Assembly: GCF_013294115.1 (NCBI RefSeq)
Contig: NZ_JABSNP010000017.1
Location: 59,858-123,857 of the forward strand
Origin: Hymenobacter caeli
GTDB taxonomy: Bacteria > Bacteroidota > Bacteroidia > Cytophagales > Hymenobacteraceae
DNA length: 64,000 nt
Direction: 5' to 3'
Part shown: in pieces, positions 34,865-42,836 of the stretch
How the letters are laid out: each line of letters opens with the position of its first letter
Numbering within the stretch: position 1 is the first letter of the stretch
Program-made: the position numbers and the translations under genes
Notes under the pieces: model-generated
The model's database searches: none
Told to the model about the DNA's origin: nothing
The model's input: only the letters and a program-made list of their open reading frames with translations

Positions 34865-35828
34865 TGGAGGCGTTTTTAGCGGTGAGGGCGGGGGTGGCGG
34901 CGGTCGGATTTTCGTTGGTCAGCAGGGCGTTGAAGTCGCCTTTCTGGTATTTCTCCAGCAGGCGCTGGCCCTTTTCACTCATCACGCCGTTCTGGATGTC
35001 CATCTCCTTGACGAACTCCTGCGAGTAGCGCATGGCCTGCTTGATTTGGCCCAATTGCTGGGCCATGTCCTGGGCCACGCGGTCGGTGGCCAAATCGAAG
35101 AAGTACTTCTTGTCGGGGTCGCCGCGCAGGATGTTCATCGCCGCCCGCATGCCCGAGCTGGTGCGCTTCACCAGCGCGTACTCGTCCTTCAAAAGATTAA
35201 CCTTGAACTTACTAGAGTCAATCTGACGCAGGGCGGCCTTGAGAATCTGGCGCATCACCAGGCTCACGTTGGCCGTGGTGGCGGCCATCGGTTGCAGGCG
35301 CTGGCTGTAGTCCTGGAGCTGGGCGGCGCGCGAGGCGTAAGACTCGGCGGCGTCCTTCTCACCCTGCCGGGTGGCGGAGTCGGCCAGGGCCAGGTATTCC
35401 TGGGTTTGGGCGGCGTTGGCGGCCAGCTTGCGCTGCACCAGCTCGCGGGCCCCCTCGATGTGGCCCACTTCCTCGTCCATCTTACGGGCTTCCTTCTCGG
35501 TGTTCGAGATGTAGTCCTCCATGATGCCGATGGGGTCGGTGTTGACGAACAGCCCCGCCGCGGTGCGCAGAATCCGCTGCCCGGCGTACCAGAGCCCGGC
35601 CTGGATGCGCTTGTTGGTGGCCAGCAAAAACACCACGAACAGGGCCCCCAGGCCGATGCCCAGCTTCACGGTGTCGAACACCATGTCGACGAGGAAGGGC
35701 ACGATTTGGCCCCAGAAATAGACGGCCGTCCCGGCCAGGCCGGCCAGCACGAGCCAGCCGGCGGTTTTTTCGGGCTGCTGCCACTTGGGCAGGTCCGCGG
35801 TTGATTCGGGGGAGAGCAGGGTCTTCAT
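34836..35828 (-). CDS. PspA-like membrane coiled-coil protein
   Basis: A 330-residue protein. The start at 35828 (MKTLLSPEST) is preferred to 35867 because it gives a compact N-terminus. Two hydrophobic helices lie at about 22-42 ('WLVLAGLAGTAVYFWGQIV') and 50-75. About 100-290 are long amphipathic helices ('NTEKEARKMDEEVGHIEGAR', 'SYASRAAQLQDYSQRLQPMA'), similar in layout to PspA/IM30 and related envelope-stress proteins, though not a confident family match. First gene of the three-gene operon ending at 32893. Likely part of an envelope-maintenance complex. Confidence 0.7.
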   Translation of the reverse strand: MKTLLSPESTADLPKWQQPEKTAGWLVLAGLAGTAVYFWGQIVPFLVDMVFDTVKLGIGLGALFVVFLLATNKRIQAGLWYAGQRILRTAAGLFVNTDPIGIMEDYISNTEKEARKMDEEVGHIEGARELVQRKLAANAAQTQEYLALADSATRQGEKDAAESYASRAAQLQDYSQRLQPMAATTANVSLVMRQILKAALRQIDSSKFKVNLLKDEYALVKRTSSGMRAAMNILRGDPDKKYFFDLATDRVAQDMAQQLGQIKQAMRYSQEFVKEMDIQNGVMSEKGQRLLEKYQKGDFNALLTNENPTAATPALTAKNASNDAYSSLLD

Positions 35829-36005
35829 GGTAGTGGGTGCAGGTTGGTGACTGCTACCCATTGCCAATCCAGATGCCGGGCGGGATTAGAATCTGAAGTA
35901 ATTATTCAAATGATTGAAAAACAGATGAATAATTAGCTGGATGATTTGCTAGCCAATTATTAGCAGAGCGGATTTTTTCAAAATGAAAACCGTGATTTTT
36001 CATTA

Positions 36006-36175
36006 CAATAATTGGCGGTGGTCCAAAACGGGGTGGTCCGGCGAATTTTTCGGTCGTCGGGCCACGCTGACAGTGCCCCGAAGCCGCTGTTCAACCGTCG
36101 GAGTGGCCCGACGAAACCCTTCGGGCAATTCGCCGGACCACCCGGTTTTAGACCACCGCCCAATAATTAATTGGC
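36006..36175. repeat. 170-bp inverted-repeat element upstream of ureD
   Basis: The left end CAATAATTGGCGGTGGTCC and right end GGACCACCGCCCAATAATTA are near-perfect complements, and pairing continues inward (GGGGTGGTCCGGCGAATT with AATTCGCCGGACCACCC; GTCGGGCCAC with GTGGCCCGAC). No target duplication is evident. It lies in the 418-bp gap between the PspA-like gene and ureD and may supply or block ureD transcription. Confidence 0.8.
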
Positions 36176-36246
36176 CCCGACGAAAAGCCCCAATGGGCAG
36201 TTGCTTTGAGGCCCCGGCCCGTACTTTTCGGGAAATACCGCCTCAC

Positions 36247-37104
36247 ATGCCCGACCCCGCCGAGTGGAGCGAGCTGGAAGTGGCCCTGGTGCAGGGCCGC
36301 TCGCGCCTCGTGGCCAGCAAAAGCCTCCAGCCGCTCAAAATCCTCAACCCCCGCGCCGGCGGGACCGGCTGCCACGCGGTGCTCTCCAGCTACGGCGGCG
36401 GCCTGGTAGCCGGCGACCGGCTCCGGCTGAACGTGCGCTGCCAGCCCGGGGCCCGGCTCTTCCTCAGCACCCAGGCCAACACCAAGGTGTTCAAGTCCAT
36501 CGACGGGCGCGTAGCCGAGCAGCACGTGAGCGGGCACCTGGCCGCCGGGGCCCTGGCCGCCGTGCTGCCCGACCCGGTGGTGCCCCAGGCCGGCAGCCGC
36601 TACCGCCAGCGCCAGCACTGGGACCTGGCCCCCGAGGCCCTGCTGCTGCTGGCCGACTGGTGGGCCGCCGGCCGCACCGAGCTGGGCGAACGGTTTGCCT
36701 TCCAGGAATTTGCCTCCGAAACGCGCATCAGCGTAGCCAGCCAGCCCCTGGTGCTCGACCGTTTCGCCTTCGACCCCGCCGAGCACATCGCCACCGCCCC
36801 GGCCAACTTCGACCGCTACGAATCAATGCTAACGGTGTACCTCGTGGGGGCTCCCGGCGACCCCCGCTTCGCCGCGCTGGCCGGGGCTCTGCACGCCCTC
36901 AAAATGCCGGTTGCCGGCAACCCGCACTTCCGCCTGGCCGGCCGCGCCTGCGTGGTGGCCGTGGCCCAGGCCCGGCCCGGCGTGCTGCTGCTGCGGGCCC
37001 TGGCCGCCAGCCGGGCCGATGTAGAGTTTATCTATCAGCACCTGCTGGGGGTGCTGGCGGGGGCGGCGTTTTTTGGGGCAGATATGCTGGCGCGGAAGTA
37101 TTGA
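36247..37104 (+). CDS. ureD: Urease accessory protein UreD
   Basis: A 285-residue protein that binds apo-urease and, with UreF and UreG, loads nickel. Typical elements are 'LVASKSLQPLKILNPR', 'YGGGLVAGDRLRLNVRCQPG', 'LSTQANTKVFKS' and 'ADWWAAGRTELGERFAF'. The start at 36247 is chosen because the frame upstream runs through the repeat element; 36193 is an alternative. It is on the plus strand, convergent with the rest of the urease genes (34 bp to the ureG stop), so it has its own promoter. Confidence 0.88.
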   Translation: MPDPAEWSELEVALVQGRSRLVASKSLQPLKILNPRAGGTGCHAVLSSYGGGLVAGDRLRLNVRCQPGARLFLSTQANTKVFKSIDGRVAEQHVSGHLAAGALAAVLPDPVVPQAGSRYRQRQHWDLAPEALLLLADWWAAGRTELGERFAFQEFASETRISVASQPLVLDRFAFDPAEHIATAPANFDRYESMLTVYLVGAPGDPRFAALAGALHALKMPVAGNPHFRLAGRACVVAVAQARPGVLLLRALAASRADVEFIYQHLLGVLAGAAFFGADMLARKY

Positions 37105-37137
37105 CGGCGCAGCGGCCGGCGCGGGGGGAACCTCACG

Positions 37138-37887
37138 CTACCTCCGCTCCGGGCTTACCGCCGCCAGGGCCCGCGCCTTGGCCGCGTGGATGTGGCCGAT
37201 AATTTCCTCTAATCCAAACCCGTCCAGGGCCCTGGCAAATAAAAACGGCCCCTCGCCGCGCATGCGTTTGGAGTCGCGCTCCATCACGCCGAGGTCGGCG
37301 CGGATGAGGTCTTTGAGGTCGATTTTATTAATTATTAATAAATCGGACTGGGTGATGCCGGGGCCCCCTTTGCGCGGAATTTTGTCGCCGCCCGATACGT
37401 CGATGACGTAGATGGAATAATCGACTAATTCGCGGCTGAAGTGGGCGGCCAGGTTATCGCCGCCGCTTTCCACGAACAGGAAATCCAGGGCTGGGAATTT
37501 GGCCATCAGGCCCTCCAGCGCGTCCATGTTCACCGAAATGTCCTCGCGGATGGCGGCGTGGGGGCAGCCGCCGGTTTCGACGCCCACGATGCGCTCGGCC
37601 GTGAGAGCGCTGTGGCGGATGAGAAACTCGGCGTCTTCGCGGGTGAAAATGTCGTTCGTGACCACGCCCAATTCGAATTCGCTGCGCAGCCGTTCGCACA
37701 GCGCCTTGAGCAGCGCCGTTTTGCCCGTACCTACGGGGCCCCCAATGCCCACCGTGAAGGCCCGCTTGCGGAAGTCGCGGTAGCTGGGCAGCCGCCGCGT
37801 CTCGCGCGCTTGGAAGTCGCCGGGCGAGTCGTAGGCTTCGTGGCTGTGGCCGTGGAGCAGCAGGGCGAGTTTATCAACGAAAGCCAT
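37138..37887 (-). CDS. ureG: Urease accessory GTPase UreG
   Basis: A 249-residue GTPase that powers nickel delivery to urease. Visible motifs are the P-loop 'GIGGPVGTGKTALLKALC', 'VVTNDIFTREDAEFL', 'GVETGGCPHAAIREDISVN' (with the CPH nickel/zinc site), 'FVESGGDNLAAHFSRELVD' and the guanine motif 'LLIINKIDL'. It is about 40 residues longer than common UreG because of an N-terminal extension with several His residues ('LLLHGHSHEAYDSPG'). Such His-containing ends can bind nickel. This might offset the missing UreE (inference). Confidence 0.93.
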   Translation of the reverse strand: MAFVDKLALLLHGHSHEAYDSPGDFQARETRRLPSYRDFRKRAFTVGIGGPVGTGKTALLKALCERLRSEFELGVVTNDIFTREDAEFLIRHSALTAERIVGVETGGCPHAAIREDISVNMDALEGLMAKFPALDFLFVESGGDNLAAHFSRELVDYSIYVIDVSGGDKIPRKGGPGITQSDLLIINKIDLKDLIRADLGVMERDSKRMRGEGPFLFARALDGFGLEEIIGHIHAAKARALAAVSPERR

Positions 37888-37938
37888 TTGTTGAGTTATA
37901 AATTATGAGTTATGAATTATGAGTTGGCGGGGTGGGCC

Positions 37939-38070
37939 CGGGCTGCCGGCTTTTCGCCGGCTGCCCGGTAATCGTTGAACGGTAGTTATTACCTGTTAAT
38001 AATTAGGGCCCCGGGCAGCAAGTTCGCCCAACGATTAGCGGGCAGCCGGCGAAAAAGCCGGCAGCCCGCA
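37939..38070. repeat. Inverted-repeat element between ureG and ureF
   Basis: GGGCTGCCGGCTTTTCGCCGG (from 37939, itself a hairpin) faces its complement GCCGGCGAAAAAGCCGGC (to 38070). The pairing extends to CGGTAATCGTTG / CAACGATTAGCGGGC around the centre. It interrupts the ureF-ureG spacing and might end transcription of part of the operon. Confidence 0.75.
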
Positions 38071-38081
38071 ACGGGCACAAA

Positions 38082-38756
38082 TTAATTCTGGAAAAGCCGG
38101 GAATAAATATCTTCGTGCAGCACCTGCACGGTGTCGAGCATGAAGGCGGAGCGGGTGGCCCGGGTGTAGTCGCGCCCGGCGTGGGCGGCCAGCAAATGCT
38201 CGAATACCGCGTAGAAATCGTGTTGCAGGCGGTGGCCTTCCATGGGGCCCAGAAAGCCCAGGCGCACGGCGGCGCTGAGCTGGTCGCGCAGGGCCATGTG
38301 CAGGAATACGGCTTGCAAATCGGCTTGCGCGAAGCCGGCCCGACGCAGCGTGAGGGCGAAGCTGAGGGTGAAATGCAACGGCAGATTTTGGGCCCCGAAC
38401 CAATTAATTAATTCTTCCAACTTGGCTTCGGGGTAAAACGTGGCTAATAGTTTCAACCAGTTTTTGCCCTGCACGATGCTGGCTCGGTGCAGCGTGGGCA
38501 CCAGTAGCAGGGCGTCGTAGTCGGCGGCCATGTCGCGCATCTCGGCGGTGCCTTCGGGTAGGGCGAAGCAGGAATTAATAAAGGGGATTTCCAGGCTGGC
38601 TACTTGCTGCAAATAGGCGTAGAGGTAGTTGCGAAGCTTAAACGGCGTATCAATCAGCCCGAACGTGAGGCTGCTTTCCAGGCCGTAGGAATAGGCGAAC
38701 GAGCCGGTGGGCAAGGCCGAATCGACGAGGTGCAACAGGCGGACAAATTGGGACAT
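38082..38756 (-). CDS. ureF: Urease accessory protein UreF
   Basis: A 224-residue helical protein that regulates UreG in the nickel-loading complex. The start at 38756 (MSQFVRLLHLVDSALPTGSF) gives the classic UreF N-terminus; the frame upstream to 38786 enters the repeat. 'FAYSYGLESSLTFG' and the C-terminal 'QVLHEDIYSRLFQN' match the family. It lies between ureC and ureG on the same strand, with repeat elements on both sides. Confidence 0.92.
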   Translation of the reverse strand: MSQFVRLLHLVDSALPTGSFAYSYGLESSLTFGLIDTPFKLRNYLYAYLQQVASLEIPFINSCFALPEGTAEMRDMAADYDALLLVPTLHRASIVQGKNWLKLLATFYPEAKLEELINWFGAQNLPLHFTLSFALTLRRAGFAQADLQAVFLHMALRDQLSAAVRLGFLGPMEGHRLQHDFYAVFEHLLAAHAGRDYTRATRSAFMLDTVQVLHEDIYSRLFQN

Positions 38757-38777
38757 TTGGGGTTGTAGTTCAACGAA

Positions 38778-38918
38778 GCGCCTCACCCCCCGGCCCCCTC
38801 TCCGAAAAGGAGAGGGGGTGCGTTCAAGAAGCAGTTGATAGGAGGCAGTTGATTGGTGACCGTCAGCGTATCGTTCGTCTCCCCCTCTCCAACGGAGAGG
38901 GGGCCGGGGGGTGAGGCG
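38778..38918. repeat. 141-bp CTCACCCCCCGG-family paired inverted repeat
   Basis: GCGCCTCACCCCCCGGCCCC at the left end faces its complement (ending GGGGGGTGAGGCG) at the right. Each half also folds on itself (CCCCCTCTCC with GGAGAGGGGG around GAAAA or AACG). The same layout occurs at 46205-46329, and a single half occurs at 63673-63720. It separates ureF from ureC. Confidence 0.88.
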
Positions 38919-38943
38919 TGCTCCAGGCCGATAAGCAGCCTCC

Positions 38944-40659
38944 TTAGAACAGATTATACAGTTGCGCCAGCGGCAGCGTCTCCGCCGGCTCGCAGGTCAA
39001 GTGCACGCCGTCCACCGTCACGCGGTAGGTTTCGGGATCTACTTCGATGTTGGGCAGGTAGTCGTTCAGGGCCATGTCTTTCTTGCCGATGTTGCGGCAG
39101 TTTTTCACGGCTACTACTTGCTTGGTGAGGCCGTAGGTGGCCTGCACGTGCGCCACCGACGCTTTCGATACAAAGACCATCGACGTGGGGCCCACCGCCG
39201 CGCCGTAGGAGCCGAACATGGGGCGCGAAAACGAGGGCTGCGGCGTGGGGATGGAGGCGTTGGCGTCGCCCATCTGCGACTGCACGATGACGCCGCCCTT
39301 GATAATCATTTCGGCCCGCGAGCCGAAAAAGGCCGGTTTCCAGAGCACCAGGTCGGCCCATTTGCCTACTTCTACGGAGCCGATTTCGTCGGCGAAGCCG
39401 TGGGCGCGGGCGGGGTTGATGGTGTACTTGGCCACGTAGCGGCGGGCGCGGAAGTTGTCGTGGCGGCCGGGGGCGTCTTCGGGCAGGGGGCCCCGCTGCT
39501 GGCGCATCTTGTGGGCCGTTTGCCAGGTGCGGGTGATGACCTCGCCCACCCGGCCCATGGCCTGCGAGTCGCTGCTGATGATGCTCAGGGCCCCCAGGTC
39601 GTGCAGAATGTCTTCGGCGGCGATGGTTTCGCCGCGGATGCGGCTCTCGGCGAAGGCCACGTCTTCGGGGATGTTGCGGTCGAGGTGGTGGCACACCATG
39701 AGCATGTCGAGGTGCTCATCTAACGTGTTGACCGTGAAGGGCCGCGTGGGGTTGGTAGAGGAGGGCAGCACGTTGGGCTCGCCGCAGATTTTGATGATGT
39801 CGGGGGCGTGGCCGCCCCCCGCGCCCTCGGTGTGGTAGGCGTGGATGGTGCGGCCCTTGAAGGCGGCCGTGGAGTTTTCCACGAAGCCGCTCTCGTTCAG
39901 CGTGTCGGTGTGGATGCACACCTGCACGTCGTACTCGTCGGCAATGGCCAGGCACTGGTTGATGGCGGCGGGCGTGGTGCCCCAGTCCTCGTGCAGCTTG
40001 AAGCCCAGGGCCCCCGCCTCGGCTTGCTCGCGCAGGCCCTCGGGCTTGGAGGTGTTGCCCTTGCCCAGGAAGCCGAAGTTGAGCGGGTAGGCCTCGGTGG
40101 CCTTCAGCATCATTTCGAGGTAGAACGCGCCCGGCGTGCAGGTGGTGGCCGTGGTGCCGGCCGCGGGCCCCGTGCCGCCGCCCACCATGGTGGTGATGCC
40201 GGCGGCCAGCGCCTCGGGTATCTGCTGGGGGCTGATGAAGTGGATGTGGCAGTCGATGGCCCCGGCGGTGAGAATCAGGCCCTCGCCGGCAATTACCTCG
40301 GTGGTCACGCCCACGGTCATGCCCGCCGTCACGCCGGGCATGATGTGCGGGTTGCCGGCCTTGCCGATGCCCGCGATGCGCCCGGCCTTCACCCCCACGT
40401 CGGCCTTGTAGATGCCGGTGTAGTCGAGCACCAGCGCGTTGGTAATGAGCAGGTCCAGGGCCCCGGCCTGCGGGATGCCGGCGGCCTGGCCCATGCCGTC
40501 GCGCAGCACCTTGCCGCCGCCAAACTTGCATTCCTCGCCGTACTGGCAGTAATCTTTTTCGACCTCAATCAGCAGGTCGGTGTCGCCGAGCCGCACTCGG
40601 TCGCCCGTGGTGGGGCCGTACATTTCAGCGTAAGCGCGGCGGGAGAGGGGGAGGGACAT
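38944..40659 (-). CDS. ureC: Urease catalytic subunit alpha (UreC)
   Basis: A 571-residue nickel amidohydrolase that splits urea into ammonia and carbamate. The start (MSLPLSRRAYAEMYGPTTGD) and length fit the family. Metal-site segments are visible: 'AIDCHIHFISPQ' (two His), 'GALGFKLHEDWG' (carbamylated Lys), 'DVQVCIHTDTLNESG', 'AYHTEGAGGGHAPD' and the flap 'LMVCHHLDRNIPED'. It is separated from ureAB by the AT-rich islet 40677-42745, which is unusual since ureA, ureB and ureC are normally contiguous and co-translated. Confidence 0.96.
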   Translation of the reverse strand: MSLPLSRRAYAEMYGPTTGDRVRLGDTDLLIEVEKDYCQYGEECKFGGGKVLRDGMGQAAGIPQAGALDLLITNALVLDYTGIYKADVGVKAGRIAGIGKAGNPHIMPGVTAGMTVGVTTEVIAGEGLILTAGAIDCHIHFISPQQIPEALAAGITTMVGGGTGPAAGTTATTCTPGAFYLEMMLKATEAYPLNFGFLGKGNTSKPEGLREQAEAGALGFKLHEDWGTTPAAINQCLAIADEYDVQVCIHTDTLNESGFVENSTAAFKGRTIHAYHTEGAGGGHAPDIIKICGEPNVLPSSTNPTRPFTVNTLDEHLDMLMVCHHLDRNIPEDVAFAESRIRGETIAAEDILHDLGALSIISSDSQAMGRVGEVITRTWQTAHKMRQQRGPLPEDAPGRHDNFRARRYVAKYTINPARAHGFADEIGSVEVGKWADLVLWKPAFFGSRAEMIIKGGVIVQSQMGDANASIPTPQPSFSRPMFGSYGAAVGPTSMVFVSKASVAHVQATYGLTKQVVAVKNCRNIGKKDMALNDYLPNIEVDPETYRVTVDGVHLTCEPAETLPLAQLYNLF

Positions 40660-40676
40660 GGGAAGTTGTCTAAAGT

Positions 40677-41762
40677 CTAGAATTCAGATTCTCCTTCAAA
40701 AAACTTTGGCTGCTTAAGCACGAACTTGGTATTGATAATATTTTGTAATTGAACTAGAAATTCTTGAGTATCTAAAAAGTAAGCAGGATAAGCTTTCTTA
40801 AGGAGTTCAATAGAGTCCGATGAAACCAAAACTACTTGTTTTCTATTTTCAGGCGTAATTGTCGCTTCTTCCTTTGTGTAATCATCCGAGGCAGAATCCA
40901 TAGCAAATTTTGAATAGGTTTTAATTGTAACTTGAGCGTCTGCAATATCAAGTATAACCAAGTGAATCGAACCTTGTCGCTTGTCAGTAGTAACATTTTT
41001 AATTACCTGACTAAATGCTTTCAGTTTATTTATTACATCTAAGCGTTTTGCCTCTGTTTTCACTTTTTTGAAAATATCCTCTTTAGAATCACCTGAAAAA
41101 ACAGCTAGACCATTAGTTTTTTCAACATATGAAAAGGCGTGACTGACAAGAGCAAAGAAGTCAAGCCATTCCTGCGGCCCTTGGCTTGATTTCAAAGAAT
41201 GGTCTAGAAAAGTGCCAACTGTTTCGACAGCTGTTGCCCAAGCATGTTGCAGCTTTGTTCTTACTTGAAGTTCTAACATCAACCCATTGTAATTTGAATT
41301 AACTGGGTTTTGATATTCATATACCATATGGTAACACCGATAGCCAGAATCTTTTGGATTACTTATGTAATCTTTCTCATTCTTCAGCCTGTGTGGGAAT
41401 CCAGGATGCTTATATTTTTCTATTAAAGCATATACTTCATCAATATTAGGGAGGACTACACGCATCCCACCGATATCCTGCATTCTAGACAACTTCATTT
41501 GAGGGTAACGGTCCAACTTGTCTAGAATAGATGGAGTTCTTTTAAGGCGTTGTGAAATAATCGCATCGAACTTTAAGATGCGAAGCTTTTTTCTCAGAGT
41601 AGCTTGAAATGTATTAATTGGGTAAGCATGACAAGACCTGTGATTATTAAGAATAGCAGTTGCCTCAGTATCAGTAAACTTTTTCGAATTATTTATCAAT
41701 ACTTGCCCTGCCTCGTCTAACTGACGTTTTGAAAATTGCGGAATACGGTCCTTTAATGCCAT
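40677..41762 (-). CDS. RelA/SpoT-domain nucleotide pyrophosphokinase-like protein (islet cargo)
   Basis: A 361-residue AT-rich gene between urease genes. Residues about 55-190 hold a RelA/SpoT synthetase domain: 'RLKRTPSILDKLDRYP' (ATP-site RxKxxxSIxxKL), 'LSRMQDIGGMRVVL', 'DYISNPKDSGYRCYHMVYEY' (G-loop Tyr) and 'LELQVRTKLQHAWATAVE'. No HD hydrolase, TGS or ACT domain is present, so it is a synthetase-only type. About 200-361 are a helical/beta region of unknown fold. Proteins of this kind include small alarmone synthetases and toxSAS toxins; which of these cannot be told. Stop to ureC start is 17 bp. It follows the displaced ureAB 3' end. Confidence 0.85.
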   Translation of the reverse strand: MALKDRIPQFSKRQLDEAGQVLINNSKKFTDTEATAILNNHRSCHAYPINTFQATLRKKLRILKFDAIISQRLKRTPSILDKLDRYPQMKLSRMQDIGGMRVVLPNIDEVYALIEKYKHPGFPHRLKNEKDYISNPKDSGYRCYHMVYEYQNPVNSNYNGLMLELQVRTKLQHAWATAVETVGTFLDHSLKSSQGPQEWLDFFALVSHAFSYVEKTNGLAVFSGDSKEDIFKKVKTEAKRLDVINKLKAFSQVIKNVTTDKRQGSIHLVILDIADAQVTIKTYSKFAMDSASDDYTKEEATITPENRKQVVLVSSDSIELLKKAYPAYFLDTQEFLVQLQNIINTKFVLKQPKFFEGESEF

Positions 41763-41790
41763 TACAATTATCTTATTAAGTTTAAAAATA

Positions 41791-41928
41791 TTACTTCACT
41801 TTCTCCAGCGCCTGCTGCTTCTTTCCAGCATCATCCAGCGGGCCATCAATCCAGCCGTTGCCGCCGTGCACGATTCGCTCGCCGGCGAGGGCTACCAGCG
41901 TGACGCGCTTGCGTTCGCCGGGCTCGAA
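41791..41928 (-). pseudogene. Displaced 3' end of ureAB (45 codons plus stop)
   Basis: Read on the minus strand it encodes 'FEPGERKRVTLVALAGERIV' and continues through the same C-terminal region as intact UreAB to a TAA stop. About 35 of 45 residues match the intact protein; changes cluster in the last 15 residues (for example 'LDDAGKKQQALEKVK' against 'LDEEGKKEAALGKLR'). There is no start codon. It begins four bases from the stop of the HicB-like gene. The frame is intact, so it is a displaced end rather than decayed DNA. Confidence 0.9.
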
Positions 41929-41932
41929 AGCC

Positions 41933-42313
41933 CTAAAATGCAAAGTCCATCTCGGCCAGCCCGCGCCCCACGGCGCGCACGCCTTCCAGAATCCGCCGCG
42001 TCTGGGTGGGGCTGGGTTTCTTATTGCCGGAAACGTACTGGCTGATTAGGCTTTGCGTCATGCCCAGGCGCTTGGCGAGTGCTGCGGCGTTGATGACTTT
42101 GTAGGCATCGAAAAACGATTTCAAATCATAGGTGATTTTCACGTCCCCGGTGCCCACGGTGCGGCCCGTGTCGCTCAGGGCCAGGTTCAGCACCTCCACC
42201 ATGTTGGCTTTTAGCTCCTCAAAGTTGGTTCCCACCGTGTAGGCCCCTTCGCCTTCGTTGTAGGCGCTGTACCCGGTGGCGGTACGCTCGACTATCATTT
42301 CGTGCTTTTTCAT
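41933..42313 (-). CDS. HicB-like antitoxin with C-terminal helix-turn-helix, no HicA partner
   Basis: A 126-residue protein. About 1-50 form a HicB-like partial RNase-H fold ('ERTATGYSAYNEGEGAYTVG', 'TNFEELKANMVEVLNLAL'). About 75-115 form an XRE-type helix-turn-helix ('AALAKRLGMTQSLISQYVSG', 'TQTRRILEGVRAVGRGL'). HicB normally neutralises the HicA mRNA interferase encoded next to it, but neither flank shows a HicA-sized frame. GC content is higher than in the other cargo genes. Its last codons abut the ureAB remnant. It may regulate the islet or be an orphan. Confidence 0.8.
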   Translation of the reverse strand: MKKHEMIVERTATGYSAYNEGEGAYTVGTNFEELKANMVEVLNLALSDTGRTVGTGDVKITYDLKSFFDAYKVINAAALAKRLGMTQSLISQYVSGNKKPSPTQTRRILEGVRAVGRGLAEMDFAF

Positions 42314-42409
42314 GATACGTTTCGGCGTAAGCGTGGCGGGGAAAGGATATGGAAGATATTTAAATAATGAGCAACTGAACTAACTTTATATAATTCAGAA
42401 AACCATAAT

Positions 42410-42745
42410 CTATTCATTCTGATTATATGGACGTTGATAAACTCTTCTAGCGATTATGAAACTTCCATCTGGGTCTTCAGGAAGAAATTTAATCAAAATT
42501 GAATCCCCTTTATTAGGAAGTATTTTAGTGTCAGGACCATAATTTGTGTAGGTCTTCCCATTATACTTGTAACTAAAAGTTATGTTATCTGAACCGTGGC
42601 TATATTCCTTATCAATTACAAGAGCTTTGCAATAAACTCCGTTAGTTATAATTGTGCTAGCTATTTTATGGTCCTGTATTTGTTGATATATTACTATAAC
42701 AATAGCTGAAATAATTATAATGATAATAAAAAATCTTTGTGTCAT
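42410..42745 (-). CDS. Small membrane-anchored hypothetical protein (islet cargo)
   Basis: A 111-residue AT-rich gene. An N-terminal hydrophobic helix ('FFIIIIIISAIVIVIYQ') is followed by a small beta domain ('CKALVIDKEYSHGSDNITFS', 'YKYNGKTYTNYGPDTKILPN', 'KGDSILIKFLPEDPDGSFII') with a DUF3592/OB-like flavour. Function is unknown. It is the first gene after the intact ureAB stop. Confidence 0.65.
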   Translation of the reverse strand: MTQRFFIIIIIISAIVIVIYQQIQDHKIASTIITNGVYCKALVIDKEYSHGSDNITFSYKYNGKTYTNYGPDTKILPNKGDSILIKFLPEDPDGSFIIARRVYQRPYNQNE

Positions 42746-42836
42746 AAGAATTTATTTTTTAAATTAAATATTGCATTTGCATTCGTTTGCTTGAAAATAT
42801 TGACCAAAATATTCTTTATACTAGGTAAGTAGACCG

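Noticed and set aside
42314..42409. A possible hicA gene upstream of the HicB-like gene
   Set aside because: The gap is only 96 bp, AT-rich, and no frame of HicA length or pattern is present on either strand.
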